This document shows, piece after piece, positions 1 to 9,014 of a stretch of DNA of 64,000 nucleotides. Numbering within the stretch: position 1 is the stretch's first letter; every line of letters begins with the position of its first letter. The notes beneath the pieces were generated by a model. That model did no database searches. It was not told where the DNA came from and saw only the letters and a program-made list of their open reading frames with translations. The translations under genes were made by a program, and so were the position numbers. Source of the stretch: Sulfurospirillum sp. UBA2217 (GTDB taxonomy: Bacteria > Campylobacterota > Campylobacteria > Campylobacterales > Sulfurospirillaceae); assembly GCA_002328495.1 (NCBI GenBank), contig DCUJ01000013.1, positions 124,001 to 188,000 of the forward strand, given 5' to 3'.

Positions 1-190
1 CAATAAGCGTTACTTTTTTACCCTCCGATGCTCCATGAAAGACGATGCCCTCTTCCCAAGATGCAAAATTCAACGGTACCGAATACGGTTTTGCCTCACT
101 ATCAATAAGGCTTAGCGTACCGTATTCGCATGTATTTAAAAATTCTTCTATGGTTTCAGGGGTGTCAATGTTAAATTCACTTCTGCGCAT
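1..190 (-). CDS. Pyridoxamine 5'-phosphate oxidase-fold flavin protein (partial, 3' end missing)
   Basis: Only the first 63 codons are present; the rest lies beyond the left edge. The translation starts MRRSEFNIDTPETIEEFL and later has VPLNFASWEE followed by FHGASEGKK. That layout (a short N-terminal helix, a Tyr-Gly-Thr-Leu strand, then a His-Gly-Ala...Gly-Lys-Lys motif) is typical of the NimA-like/PNPOx-like split-barrel FMN-binding proteins. The start codon lies inside the end of the upstream small gene, with a 14-bp overlap, so the two are probably translationally coupled. The family assignment rests on motif pattern only, and the substrate cannot be inferred. Confidence 0.6.
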   Translation of the reverse strand, partial: MRRSEFNIDTPETIEEFLNTCEYGTLSLIDSEAKPYSVPLNFASWEEGIVFHGASEGKKVTLI

Positions 191-476
191 GGCACGTTTC
201 CAGTAGAGTGGTGTATTTTTCTTGGAGGGTACTGTATTTAACTAAAAGGGTTTGGTACTCCTTTTGGTAGTCTATCATGGAGGAATCAGCAGGTGTTTTG
301 TGCGTCTCCTTTACGGCTATGGGAGTTGTGTCGTCAAGGACGAATTCTCGCTCTTCGCCCTCCACTGTTTTTCGAATGGTCTTGATTTTACCTTGATTAA
401 TGAGCTTCACCGTTGCAAAGGTGCTTAGTTTGTGTTTGATGGCATACTGTTGAATACTAATAAGGTTTTCAGACAT
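177..476 (-). CDS. Small protein with HTH-like N-terminus and C-terminal helix
   Basis: This is a 99-residue protein of unknown function. Residues 5-35 (ISIQQYAIKHKLSTFATVKL, then INQGKIKTI) resemble the MerR/excisionase-type winged helix-turn-helix seen in small DNA-binding proteins. A short basic strand and an acidic linker follow. Residues 67-95 are rich in Tyr/Leu/Lys with heptad-like spacing and could form a coiled coil for dimerisation. The gene precedes and overlaps the flavin-fold gene by 14 bp. One copy of the TTACATGTAA palindrome lies just upstream of its start. DNA binding is an inference from the fold-like pattern, not shown. Confidence 0.6.
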   Translation of the reverse strand: MSENLISIQQYAIKHKLSTFATVKLINQGKIKTIRKTVEGEEREFVLDDTTPIAVKETHKTPADSSMIDYQKEYQTLLVKYSTLQEKYTTLLETCHAQK

Positions 477-486
477 TGTCTCCTCT

Positions 487-496
487 TTACATGTAA
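487..496. repeat. TTACATGTAA copy between the small HTH gene and the flavoprotein gene
   Basis: An exact copy of the dispersed palindrome lies in the 38-bp gap between the two minus-strand genes, 11 bp upstream of the HTH gene start and close to its ribosome-binding site. Confidence 0.8.
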
Positions 497-514
497 GTAT
501 TTTGCGTAGTATAC

Positions 515-2098
515 TTAAACCTTGCTTGCATCTATCTCGTCCAATGCTATCAAGGTATTGGTTTTAAATTTTCTATCTTTTTCAGGAAAATCAATTCGAA
601 AGTGCGAACCTCTACTCTCTTCACGCAATAAGGCTGACTTGGCGGTTGCTTTGGCAACGAGAAGCGCATTTACAAGCTCTAGTAGGCTTTTGACATTGCA
701 TGATTTTTCGCTTTTGCCGTTCTTGATGGACTGCTCCATCGCCTTAAAGTTTTCAAGAGCTTCCATCAACTCAGATTCTGTGCGTATGATGCCGATTTTT
801 TCAAACATAACCCGCCCTATTTCATTGCGTATTTCATTGACGTCAACGTGTTTGGCTAGCTCTTGCAAGTGGCTAATCCATTGGATATCTTTGGTGATAT
901 CGTAGTAGTCTACGCCATTATATTTTTTCATTTTATTGGCAAATTTTATGGCTTCATAGGCGGAGATTTTGCCGAAAACAGCTCCTTGACTTAAGGAGTT
1001 TCCTCCTAGCCTATTGGCACCATTGACGCCATTGTCCCCTGCTTCTCCCACGATGAAAAGTCCTTGAATGGTTGTTCGTCCAATGACATCGGTTGCAATG
1101 CCTCCCATCGTGTAGTGGGCAACGGGTGTTACAGGTATCAAATCACACGTAGGGTCTAGTTTTTTGAGGGTATAGACCCGCTTTTTAATGCCTATAAGCT
1201 TCGTGTTGATAACCTCTTGCGGAACATCACGCAAGTCAAGATAGACATGATTGCCTTTTTGTATCTCTTTAAAGATGGCACGCGTTACGAAATCACGGGT
1301 ATTGAGTTCATCGACAAACGATTCGCCATTTTCATCTACGAGTCTTCCGCCCTCCGCACGCGCGGCTTCACTGAGTAAAAAGTTGGTACCTTCAAGCCCT
1401 GTGGGGTGAAATTGGACAAATTCTAGATTCATGGCTTTGAGACCTGCTCGAAGTCCCATTGCAATGGCATCTCCTGTGGCATCTTTGACATTGGATGTGT
1501 AGTTTTTATACAAAGATGCAAAGCCACCACTGGCTAAAATGACGCTTTTGCCTTCACATACCACTACTTTTTCACTCTCTTCGTCCAATAAGGTAACACC
1601 TGAGATAATGTTATTGCGCGAAAGAAGGTTGATGGCCATATGATTTTTAATCACATCAATTTCATAATTTTTAATGACATCGTACAAGGCCTTCATGATA
1701 GCAGGTCCCGTTTCATCGGCAGCATAGACGGTGCGCTTAAACTTTGAGCCACCAAAAGGACGCTGTGCAATGCGACCATCTTCAAGCGTGCTAAACTGAA
1801 CGCCATAGCCTATAAGATCACGCACCGCTGCTGGGGCTTGTTCACAAAAGATACGGATAGACTCTTCATTGCCTATATCGACGGAGCTCTTGAAGGTCTC
1901 GGCGATGTGGTTAAAGATATTGTCTCCATCTTCCATATTGCCAAATGCGGCGTTAATTCCACCTTTTGCCATAAATGAATTATTAGCAGCAGGGGAAGAT
2001 TTGGTGATGAGTACCACATTGGCACCCAACTCTTTTGCCTCAATGGCAGCTCGCATACCCGAAATTCCACTTCCAATGACAATGACATCGTATTTCAT
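515..2098 (-). CDS. Stand-alone fumarate reductase/succinate dehydrogenase-type flavoprotein
   Basis: This 527-residue FAD-dependent oxidoreductase belongs to the SdhA/FrdA/NadB superfamily. The ATG at 2098 is chosen because the dinucleotide-binding motif GSGISG then falls at residues 9-14; an in-frame upstream extension to 2140 adds a non-conserved leader. The substrate-site motif HPTG is at residues 231-234, followed by SEAARAEGG, a TRDFVTRAI segment with the expected catalytic arginine, and HYTMGG near the C-terminus. At the place where covalent flavoproteins carry the FAD-linking histidine this protein reads NNSFMAKGG, so FAD is probably held non-covalently. No iron-sulfur or membrane-anchor subunit gene is adjacent. 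It is divergent from malate dehydrogenase. L-aspartate oxidase is an alternative, but that family has its own signature (GSTxxAQGG), which is not seen here. Confidence 0.75.
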   Translation of the reverse strand: MKYDVIVIGSGISGMRAAIEAKELGANVVLITKSSPAANNSFMAKGGINAAFGNMEDGDNIFNHIAETFKSSVDIGNEESIRIFCEQAPAAVRDLIGYGVQFSTLEDGRIAQRPFGGSKFKRTVYAADETGPAIMKALYDVIKNYEIDVIKNHMAINLLSRNNIISGVTLLDEESEKVVVCEGKSVILASGGFASLYKNYTSNVKDATGDAIAMGLRAGLKAMNLEFVQFHPTGLEGTNFLLSEAARAEGGRLVDENGESFVDELNTRDFVTRAIFKEIQKGNHVYLDLRDVPQEVINTKLIGIKKRVYTLKKLDPTCDLIPVTPVAHYTMGGIATDVIGRTTIQGLFIVGEAGDNGVNGANRLGGNSLSQGAVFGKISAYEAIKFANKMKKYNGVDYYDITKDIQWISHLQELAKHVDVNEIRNEIGRVMFEKIGIIRTESELMEALENFKAMEQSIKNGKSEKSCNVKSLLELVNALLVAKATAKSALLREESRGSHFRIDFPEKDRKFKTNTLIALDEIDASKV

Positions 2099-2232
2099 TT
2101 TTGAGCCTTTATGAGGGTAGAGTTTTACAAAACGTAACAATTATATCACACATGAAGGTGTAAAAAGTAGAACAATGGATAAACATTTCAATTATGAGTA
2201 TTATCAAGTTACTTTATTACTCTTTTGTGTGC

Positions 2233-2238
2233 TATAAT
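2233..2238 (+). promoter_or_regulatory. Probable -10 box for mdh
   Basis: A perfect TATAAT lies about 50 bp before the mdh start, preceded by a T-rich stretch containing TTTTGTG. Campylobacterota sigma-70 promoters typically have a strong extended -10 and periodic T-rich sequence instead of a -35 box, which fits. Confidence 0.55.
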
Positions 2239-2287
2239 AATTCCGCATTTGAGTGTGATAAAAAAATAACATTAAGGGCGTATCATC

Positions 2288-3256
2288 ATGGGAAAGAGTA
2301 AGAGAGTTGGCATTGTTGGTGTAGGACATGTAGGATCAACGGTAGGATACTCCATCGCCATGAGAGGATTGGCGCATGAGATTATTTTGAGCGATAATAA
2401 GGTTGAGCGTGCTAAAGGAATGGCGTTGGACATGAGTCAATCCGCACAAGCAGCAAGGATGAGTACTATTGTTAGTGTGGCAGAGAGCCCTGATCAGTTG
2501 GCAGATTGTGATTTGGTGGTCATTACGGCGGGGAGCCCAAGACTTCCTGGGATGAATCGTAACGATTTATTGATTAAAAATGCGCAAATTATGCGCGATG
2601 TGTGTGCGAATGTCAAAGTCTATTCTCCAAATGCCATTATTATCCCCGTCTCCAATCCTTTGGATGTTATGGTGTATGTTGCACTCAAGGAGACGGGATG
2701 GGATCGAAGTCGTATCGTTGGGATGTCTGGTATTTTGGATAGTGCACGTATGGCACATTACATTCAAGAAGCCATTTTCAAAAAGCATAAAATAGAATTT
2801 GGTGGACAAGTCAGAGCTCAAGTGATTGGTGGGCATGGTGATACCATGGTTCCACTACCGCGTTTTACCACCGTTGCAGGACTTCCTTTGACTGACTTTT
2901 TGGACTGGAATGAGATTAATGAAATTGTTGAAAAAACAAAAAATGGTGGTGCTGAAATTGTGCGTTATTTGCAAACAGGTTCCGCCTACTACGCCCCCGC
3001 AAAAGCGACATCTTTGATGGTTGAATCTATCTTACAAGATAAGAAGTTGGTCTATCCCTGTGCGGTGATGTTGGAAGGTGAGTATGCGTACAAAGATGTT
3101 GTCAGTGGCCTTCCAGTGATGCTAGGCGCGCGGGGGGTTGAGCAAGTATTTGCTCCAACGTTGGATGCTGAGCAAGACAGGCTTTTTGCCACATCGATTA
3201 AGTCTGTACGGGATTTGATTGACGTTTTGAATGAAAATAACTTTTTTACAAAATAA
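2288..3256 (+). CDS. mdh: Malate dehydrogenase (LDH-like type)
   Basis: This 322-residue NAD-dependent enzyme interconverts malate and oxaloacetate. The Rossmann motif GVGHVGSTVG is at the N-terminus. The substrate loop reads SPRLPGMNRNDLL, whose arginines indicate malate rather than lactate specificity. The catalytic histidine sits in GGHGDTMVPL, and VSNPLDVM is the usual strand after the cofactor site. Length matches the bacterial LDH-like MDH family. AAGGG precedes the ATG by a suitable distance. It is transcribed away from the FrdA-like flavoprotein gene, so malate, fumarate and succinate enzymes flank one promoter region. Confidence 0.93.
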   Translation: MGKSKRVGIVGVGHVGSTVGYSIAMRGLAHEIILSDNKVERAKGMALDMSQSAQAARMSTIVSVAESPDQLADCDLVVITAGSPRLPGMNRNDLLIKNAQIMRDVCANVKVYSPNAIIIPVSNPLDVMVYVALKETGWDRSRIVGMSGILDSARMAHYIQEAIFKKHKIEFGGQVRAQVIGGHGDTMVPLPRFTTVAGLPLTDFLDWNEINEIVEKTKNGGAEIVRYLQTGSAYYAPAKATSLMVESILQDKKLVYPCAVMLEGEYAYKDVVSGLPVMLGARGVEQVFAPTLDAEQDRLFATSIKSVRDLIDVLNENNFFTK

Positions 3257-3260
3257 ATGA

Positions 3261-3294
3261 CATTACATGTAAGGAATTTTCCTTACATGTAATG
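3261..3294. terminator. Perfect hairpin built from two TTACATGTAA copies, between convergent genes
   Basis: Positions 3261-3276 and 3279-3294 are exact reverse complements with a 2-base centre. Each arm contains one complete TTACATGTAA (3263-3272 and 3283-3292). The hairpin sits between the stop codons of convergent mdh and the RND pump gene, where a bidirectional terminator would be expected. It lacks a long trailing U-run, so terminator function is inferred from position and symmetry. Confidence 0.6.
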
Positions 3295-3301
3295 CTCTGA
3301 T

Positions 3302-6300
3302 TTAGACCACTTCACCTTTTTCGTACCATTTTCTAAGCCACGCATCGAGTGGATACATAAACTTATAAATAGCAGGAACAACCAAAAGCGTTAAAATTGT
3401 AGAGCTGACAAGCCCTCCGATGATGGCGATTGCCATGGGTGCATTACTTTCATGCCCTGCCCCTGTTCCAAATGCCAAAGGCATCATGGCACCTATCATG
3501 GCAAAGGTGGTCATAAGAATTGGGCGCAATCGTTTTTCTCCCGCTTCAAGCAATGCGCTATCGACATCTTTACCTTCTTTAATGGCTTGATTCGCAAAGT
3601 CAACAACCAAAATGGCATTTTTTCCAACCATTCCCAAAAGCAAGATAATACCAATCATAACGAAAATACTAAATGAATTTCCACTCAAATACAGTGCCAC
3701 CATGACACCTGTAAATGACAGTGGCATAGAGACCATGATGATAAAAGGCTGTATGATGGACTCATACAAGGCTGCAAGAATCAAATAAATTAAGATAACC
3801 GCCAATGCAACCGCAGCACCAAAAGCTTTACTCGTATCTTCCATATTTTCAACATCGCCCGTAAAGCGGTAATGATACCCATCGGGTAAAATTTCTGCCA
3901 TTTTTTCTTTGACTTTTCCAACCACATCATCGAGGGGAATTTGGTAGATATTAGCCGTGACTAACACTTTACGCTCTCTATCAAAACGATTAATCGACGC
4001 GGCACCTAAGCTTTCATCAAAAGAGAGTAAGCCTTCTAGTGCGACAAATTGACCGTTTGCATTGCGTACTTGGAGTTTTTTCAAATCTTCCAGTGAATTT
4101 CTAAAATTATCTCCATAGCGAAGTGTAATGTCAAATTGCTTTCCATTGTCCTCATAGTAAGAAACCGCACTATCGCTCGAATAAGCAGAACCTAAAATAG
4201 CCACAATATCTTGAACACTGACTCCCACACGCTGAGCATTTTCACGTAAAATCCCAATTTTTATTTCGGGTTTTCCATTTTCATAGTCTCTATCGATGTC
4301 CACAAGACCTTTGGTCTCTTTTAAAAATGCCATGAGTTTTGAAGAACTCTCCTCTAAAATTTCAAGTTTATCCCCCGTGATGACCACTTGGAGGGGTGCC
4401 GTTGTGCCTCCCGTATCAAAATCATCGACTTTTTCAACCGCGATACTTAAACCTTCAAGCGATGCTAATTTTTCACGATAATTTTGGATAATCTTCTCTT
4501 GGCTCACACCTCTTTCATTAACGGGCTTGAGTTTGGCATAAATACGTGCCTTATGAAGCTCTTTTGCTGAGTTATAGCCAACTGACACGATGGAATACTC
4601 GACGTTTTTATCTTCTTTTAACAGCGCATCAATGGGCATGACTTTGGATTTCATGCTCTCCAAGCTCACTCCCACGGGTCCTTTGATGGTGATTTGAAAT
4701 TCGCTGTTGTCTTGCATCGGTAAAAAAGTCATTCCCACTTTTAGGGTTGTAGAGGCTATCAAAAGTCCAACCGTGACGATAAGCGTGATGGTTTTAAAAC
4801 GAATCAGTGGTTTTAAAAGCCACACATAGGCCCTATCAATCGCTTTTAAAATAGGCTCTGTGGCGTAATAAAAACGGCTCTCTTTTGCACTCAAAACACG
4901 CGCACCCACCGTGGGAATAAACATAACCGCCACAAGATAGGAGATAACAATTCCCGCTGCAACCGTCATGGCAAAAGAGTTAAAGAACATGCCAACAATG
5001 CCGTCCATAAAGGCAACAGGCACAAAAACGGCTAACAAAACGGAAGAGATAGCTAAAATAGAGAATGCCACCTCTTTGATACCCTCGAACGAAGCACGAA
5101 ATGGCTCCATGCCCTCTTCCATTTTTTTCATAATATTTTCAATCACAACAATGGCATCGTCAATAAAAATACCAATGGCTAAGGTAAGACCAATCAGTGT
5201 CAAACGGTTCAAATCGTACCCAAGGGCATCGATAATGGCAAATGTACCAATGACTGATGTTGGAATGGCAAGGGCTGATACAATCGTTGCGGTGACATTA
5301 CGTAAAAAAGCAAAAACAATGATGATGGCTAAAATAGCTCCAAAAATAAGGTCAAATCGGACGTTGTTGATGTTGACCATGATTTTTTCAGACTGGTCTT
5401 GCAAAATTTTAACTTCATTGTCTTTTCCAGCCAAAAGTTGCAAATCAGGCATGATTTTTTTCACTTCTTTGATGATATTGATGACATTTTCACCAGCAAT
5501 TTTTTTGATTTCCAAGGTTACACCTTGTTGTCCGTTGTAGGAAGAGTAACTTTTGGCATCGCTCAAACCATCTTCTACGGTTGCAACATCACGCAATCGT
5601 ACCCCTGTTTTTACAATGATATTTTTAATTTCTTCAACACTTGAAGCATCACCTTGGGCTTTGATGATAATCTCTTGATTGGCATTGACAATTTTCCCCG
5701 CCCCTTGCTTGATATTTTGGCGTTGGATAATGCCATTTAAGTCTGAAGCACTGAGTGCGTATTTATTGAGCAAGAAAGGGTCTAAAAAGATACGAATTTC
5801 TCGGTCTTGATAGCCTAAAATATTCACCTCTCCAACGCCTTGGACTCTTTGAAGTTTGGGTTTGAGCTTTTCATCCGCGATGCGCATGAGTGCTCCAGTA
5901 TCTTTACCACCACTGGCGACAAAAAGGCTAATAACTGCACCCGAAGCTCCCAATTTTTTGACGATGGGTTTATCCACTTCAGCGGGAAGATTGAGCGCGC
6001 CTATCTTGTCTCGTACGTCATTGGTCGCTTCATCGAGGTTTTTGGTTAGTTCAAACTGAATGGTCACAACACTAAAGCCCTCGTAGCTTGTGGACATCAA
6101 TTTATCGATACCATCCACACCCGAAACGGCTTCTTCGATTTTATCGGTGACTTTGGACTCTACCGTTGAAGGGTCTGCGCCATTGTAGGTGGTTTGAATC
6201 GTAACAATGGGAAAATCAATGTTTGGGAAAAGGTTGATGGGCATAGAGTTATACGACATTAAACCAAATACAATAAACATAAGTACGCCCATTAAGGTAG

Positions 6301-6331
6301 TAATGGGACGATTAATGGCTAATTTGTACAT
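3302..6331 (-). CDS. RND-family multidrug efflux pump, inner-membrane subunit
   Basis: This 1009-residue HAE1/AcrB-type proton-driven transporter has the hallmark N-terminus (first transmembrane helix, then NLFPNIDFPIV). The first large periplasmic loop begins with TYNGADPSTVE. A mid-protein membrane block contains GIFIDDAIVVIEN, whose Asp pair is the proton relay. The C-terminal membrane block contains GMVGKNAILVVDFAN with the conserved lysine. Length is typical of the family. It is the last gene of a tetR-outer membrane factor-adaptor-pump operon and starts 3 bp after the adaptor stop. The substrate is unknown. The neighbouring hairpin would end the transcript. Confidence 0.93.
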   Translation of the reverse strand: MYKLAINRPITTLMGVLMFIVFGLMSYNSMPINLFPNIDFPIVTIQTTYNGADPSTVESKVTDKIEEAVSGVDGIDKLMSTSYEGFSVVTIQFELTKNLDEATNDVRDKIGALNLPAEVDKPIVKKLGASGAVISLFVASGGKDTGALMRIADEKLKPKLQRVQGVGEVNILGYQDREIRIFLDPFLLNKYALSASDLNGIIQRQNIKQGAGKIVNANQEIIIKAQGDASSVEEIKNIIVKTGVRLRDVATVEDGLSDAKSYSSYNGQQGVTLEIKKIAGENVINIIKEVKKIMPDLQLLAGKDNEVKILQDQSEKIMVNINNVRFDLIFGAILAIIIVFAFLRNVTATIVSALAIPTSVIGTFAIIDALGYDLNRLTLIGLTLAIGIFIDDAIVVIENIMKKMEEGMEPFRASFEGIKEVAFSILAISSVLLAVFVPVAFMDGIVGMFFNSFAMTVAAGIVISYLVAVMFIPTVGARVLSAKESRFYYATEPILKAIDRAYVWLLKPLIRFKTITLIVTVGLLIASTTLKVGMTFLPMQDNSEFQITIKGPVGVSLESMKSKVMPIDALLKEDKNVEYSIVSVGYNSAKELHKARIYAKLKPVNERGVSQEKIIQNYREKLASLEGLSIAVEKVDDFDTGGTTAPLQVVITGDKLEILEESSSKLMAFLKETKGLVDIDRDYENGKPEIKIGILRENAQRVGVSVQDIVAILGSAYSSDSAVSYYEDNGKQFDITLRYGDNFRNSLEDLKKLQVRNANGQFVALEGLLSFDESLGAASINRFDRERKVLVTANIYQIPLDDVVGKVKEKMAEILPDGYHYRFTGDVENMEDTSKAFGAAVALAVILIYLILAALYESIIQPFIIMVSMPLSFTGVMVALYLSGNSFSIFVMIGIILLLGMVGKNAILVVDFANQAIKEGKDVDSALLEAGEKRLRPILMTTFAMIGAMMPLAFGTGAGHESNAPMAIAIIGGLVSSTILTLLVVPAIYKFMYPLDAWLRKWYEKGEVV

Positions 6332-6334
6332 ACC

Positions 6335-7033
6335 CTACTCCACCGTGATGGTGCCATTGCCAAAAAGACCTGGAATAAGTCCTGTGGCTTTGACTTCGGC
6401 TTGCATTTCACGCGTTGCACTCAAAATGGTAGGGTAGATTTTGGTGATTTTACCCTCATAGGTTTTGTCACTTCCATCAACTTTATAGGTAAATTTTTGC
6501 CCTATTTTTACGTTTTGCCAGTATTTCTCATCAAACTTCAACACCAGCTTTACATCATCTTGTGCGACAACATTTAAGAGTTTGGTTTGAGAGCCAAGAA
6601 CAATGTTCCCAAGTTCGGTATTTTTCGCCGTCACGACCAAATCATACGGTGCTCGAAGCTCAGTTTTTCGCACAATGATTTCTTTATTTTGTGCATTGAG
6701 AAGATTGATATCTCTATCATACGCATAGTTTTCCATCTTCTCTTTATCGATGACATCGGCGATTTTGGCGTAACGCTCATAGGTTCGTTTGGCATGTTCT
6801 GCATTTTTTTGAGCAATCTCGTACTCTTTTTTCTCCCCAGCATTGTTCAAAGCAAGAAGCAATTCTCCTTTTTTAACTTTATCGCCAACGTTTACATGTA
6901 AAGAGCCAACAACTCCTGAAATGGAAAGACCCAGTTCAGAATTTTTTTCAGCCACGACATCAAAGGTGGCATAAACATCTCCTGCAAGGAGTGCTTGGAT
7001 TAAACACAGTGTACTGATTAATATTTTTTTCAT
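6335..7033 (-). CDS. RND efflux periplasmic adaptor (short membrane fusion protein)
   Basis: This 232-residue adaptor would link the RND pump to the outer-membrane factor. Residues 1-17 form a cleavable signal peptide ending near LLAG. The lipoyl/biotinyl-like half-motif follows (VVGSLHVNVGDKVKKGELLL), then a short alpha-helical hairpin, the returning half-motif (ELRAPYDLVV) and a beta-barrel domain. It is much shorter than the usual 350-400 residues, with a truncated hairpin and a reduced C-terminal domain, as in some Campylobacterota adaptors. Its start overlaps the upstream gene by ATGA. A TTACATGTAA copy at 6892-6901 is read as Leu-His-Val-Asn in the lipoyl domain. Confidence 0.85.
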   Translation of the reverse strand: MKKILISTLCLIQALLAGDVYATFDVVAEKNSELGLSISGVVGSLHVNVGDKVKKGELLLALNNAGEKKEYEIAQKNAEHAKRTYERYAKIADVIDKEKMENYAYDRDINLLNAQNKEIIVRKTELRAPYDLVVTAKNTELGNIVLGSQTKLLNVVAQDDVKLVLKFDEKYWQNVKIGQKFTYKVDGSDKTYEGKITKIYPTILSATREMQAEVKATGLIPGLFGNGTITVE

Positions 7034-8250
7034 TGAATAGCTCCTTTAATTTCTTGTCCCATTTCATATAAGATGATGGCCTTTTGGTATTCGATGTCAT
7101 TGTGTGCGGTGCTTAAACTAGCGATTGCACTGTACTTTTCACTTAATGCATCCAAATAAGCAACATTGTCAACAATGCCGTTTTGAAACTTTTTCTTGAC
7201 TAATTCATACGTTGCATCCGAAGCTTTGACTCGAAGCTTTGCAGATTCGATTTTGGCAAGAGATGTTTTGTAGCTATTGAGTGCATTTTTCAAACTGGCT
7301 GTTGCTTTTTGTTTGGTGTATGCCAGTTCACTACTTTTTGAGAGATAGTTTTTATAACTCGCCTCATATGAAGATGAAGTAGCACCAAAATCAAAGATTT
7401 TCCATTGGATATTTAAGGAGAGTGTATTTTGATTGTTGGTGCCTAAGATAGTTGCGTAGTCATTGTCATAACGCGAATAGGTATCTTCTAGTGTGATGGT
7501 AGGTCTATTGGGTGCTTTGGCACTTTGGGCATTGGCTTTTGCGGAGAGCACACTTTGTTCTTGGGCTAAGATATCATAACGTTTCGTCAAAGGTTTTTGA
7601 TTTTCTTCCACAACAAGTGTTGAACCCTGCGTTGGAATAATGCTTTGTGTTGTCAAATATTCTAAGGTGTTTAGGTTTTTAGCAATCGCTTCTTGCGTTT
7701 GCAATAACTCTACTTTTGTTTGTTCAAGAGAGGCTTGGATACGTAAAAGAGCGTCTTGAGTAGTACTTCCCACCGATAAAAATCTCTCTAAACGGTAAAA
7801 TTCTGCTTGAAGTTGTTCGATTTTTTGCTCTAAAGCTTCTTGGCTTGAAAGGAGCGAAAAATGGTAAAAATAAGCATAAGTGACTTGTAACGCCAAATCA
7901 TTTGCGGTAGCATTGGTGAGGAAATGGGCACTTTTTAAATTGGCTTCATACGCGTCGTTTAGGGCTTCTCGTTTACCACCATCATAAAGTGTATACGAGA
8001 GTTTAGCAAAACCTGTGGTTGTTTTTTCAGGTGTTGTCATTGTTTCTTCTGTGTTGTATGCGTGTGAACCACCAAGGACGATGTTTGGTAGATAGCTTTC
8101 ATGTAACGCCTCTTTTTGCAATACAGAAGCTTCAGCACTGTAGCGTGAGGCTTGCATCATTGGGTTTTGGTGTGTAAGTTCAACGAGTTGTTGTAAGTTT
8201 CCCGCTACTAAAGAAAACGGAAATAAGAGCCATAAAAGATTTTTTTTCAT
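7030..8250 (-). CDS. TolC-family outer-membrane efflux protein
   Basis: This 406-residue outer-membrane factor would form the exit duct of the efflux system. It starts with a signal peptide (MKKNLLWLLFPFSLVAGN). The two internally homologous halves are rich in long Ala/Ser/Leu/Lys helices, with LAQEQSVLSAKANAQSAKA in the middle and a repeat in the second half (AYLDALSEKYSAIASLSTA). Length is typical. Its start overlaps the tetR stop and its stop overlaps the adaptor start, each by ATGA, indicating one tightly coupled transcript. Confidence 0.9.
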   Translation of the reverse strand: MKKNLLWLLFPFSLVAGNLQQLVELTHQNPMMQASRYSAEASVLQKEALHESYLPNIVLGGSHAYNTEETMTTPEKTTTGFAKLSYTLYDGGKREALNDAYEANLKSAHFLTNATANDLALQVTYAYFYHFSLLSSQEALEQKIEQLQAEFYRLERFLSVGSTTQDALLRIQASLEQTKVELLQTQEAIAKNLNTLEYLTTQSIIPTQGSTLVVEENQKPLTKRYDILAQEQSVLSAKANAQSAKAPNRPTITLEDTYSRYDNDYATILGTNNQNTLSLNIQWKIFDFGATSSSYEASYKNYLSKSSELAYTKQKATASLKNALNSYKTSLAKIESAKLRVKASDATYELVKKKFQNGIVDNVAYLDALSEKYSAIASLSTAHNDIEYQKAIILYEMGQEIKGAIQ

Positions 8251-8861
8251 GCTGGTTTCCTTGTAAAATTTTCAAGTAAAAAAAGAATTTCCTCACTTAA
8301 AAGTGCTTGAGCATCGACAAAAGTCATATTGGTTGCTTTTGCTTTTATGAGGACACCTTTTAAAACTAAAACAATGCTTTGTGTTAAAAGATGCACATTG
8401 TGTTCTCTAAGTTCCCCCGATGCGATGCCTTCTTTCAAGCAAACCGATATAAAATCATAGTCTTGCTGAAAAAAGCTTTCAAAGTACGAAGTGTAAAGCC
8501 CCGTTTTGTCGATGAGCATGGCACTGACAAAATGTTGATACAGATGCAGTATCTTCTGTGTATCGAAGAGATTGCCACATTGTGCAAAGTCAAAAAAACT
8601 CATGATTTTCTCTTTAGCTCCCTTAAGCGAAGCCACCCTTTGTTCAAAAGCAAGTAAGTGTTGTTCAACGATGATGTTCCATATCGCGAAGATAATTTCT
8701 TCTTTATTTTTAAAATAAAGATAAACAGTTCCCTTCGCTACACCTGCACTTTTAGCTATTTCATCGATGCTGGTTTGCTGAATGCCTTTTTCACAAAAAA
8801 GGTTAATTGAAGCACGAGCGATATCACACCGCTTTTCTTCTTTGTCTATAATTCGTGCCAT
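8247..8861 (-). CDS. TetR/AcrR-family repressor of the efflux operon
   Basis: This 204-residue regulator has an N-terminal helix-turn-helix around residues 10-55. It includes FCEKGIQQTSIDEIAKSAGV and KGTVYLYFKNKEEI, the canonical TetR signature. The variable C-terminal domain would bind the inducer. It is the first gene of the efflux operon, with AAGGA upstream of the ATG, and an inverted repeat stands directly upstream. Autorepression relieved by a pump substrate is the expected mode, inferred from family and position. Confidence 0.92.
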   Translation of the reverse strand: MARIIDKEEKRCDIARASINLFCEKGIQQTSIDEIAKSAGVAKGTVYLYFKNKEEIIFAIWNIIVEQHLLAFEQRVASLKGAKEKIMSFFDFAQCGNLFDTQKILHLYQHFVSAMLIDKTGLYTSYFESFFQQDYDFISVCLKEGIASGELREHNVHLLTQSIVLVLKGVLIKAKATNMTFVDAQALLSEEILFLLENFTRKPA

Positions 8862-8873
8862 AGCTTTCCTTAT

Positions 8874-8890
8874 AATGACTGACGGTCATT
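8874..8890. promoter_or_regulatory. Probable TetR operator (AATGAC-N5-GTCATT)
   Basis: Positions 8874-8879 and 8885-8890 form an inverted repeat with a 5-base spacer, 13 bp upstream of the tetR start. Size and position fit a TetR dimer site that would block transcription of the efflux operon. Confidence 0.6.
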
Positions 8891-9014
8891 CATTTAATGG
8901 TGAAATTGTAGTTAAGAAATGTAAATTTGTCAAGAGAGCGCAAGGTGGGCTTAGTTGAGACATTTTGTCTATAAGTTTTTTAAATTGTTTTACGTTAAAA
9001 ATTTTAAAAGATAG

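Noticed and set aside
2099..2140. Upstream extension of the flavoprotein by 14 residues
   Set aside because: The extra residues are not part of the conserved FAD fold, and the ATG at 2098 places the dinucleotide motif at the standard distance from the N-terminus.
4968..5540. Long open frame on the plus strand inside the RND pump gene
   Set aside because: It is antisense to a strongly conserved membrane domain, has low-complexity Ser/Met/Lys composition and no ribosome-binding site; it is a shadow of codon bias in the real gene.
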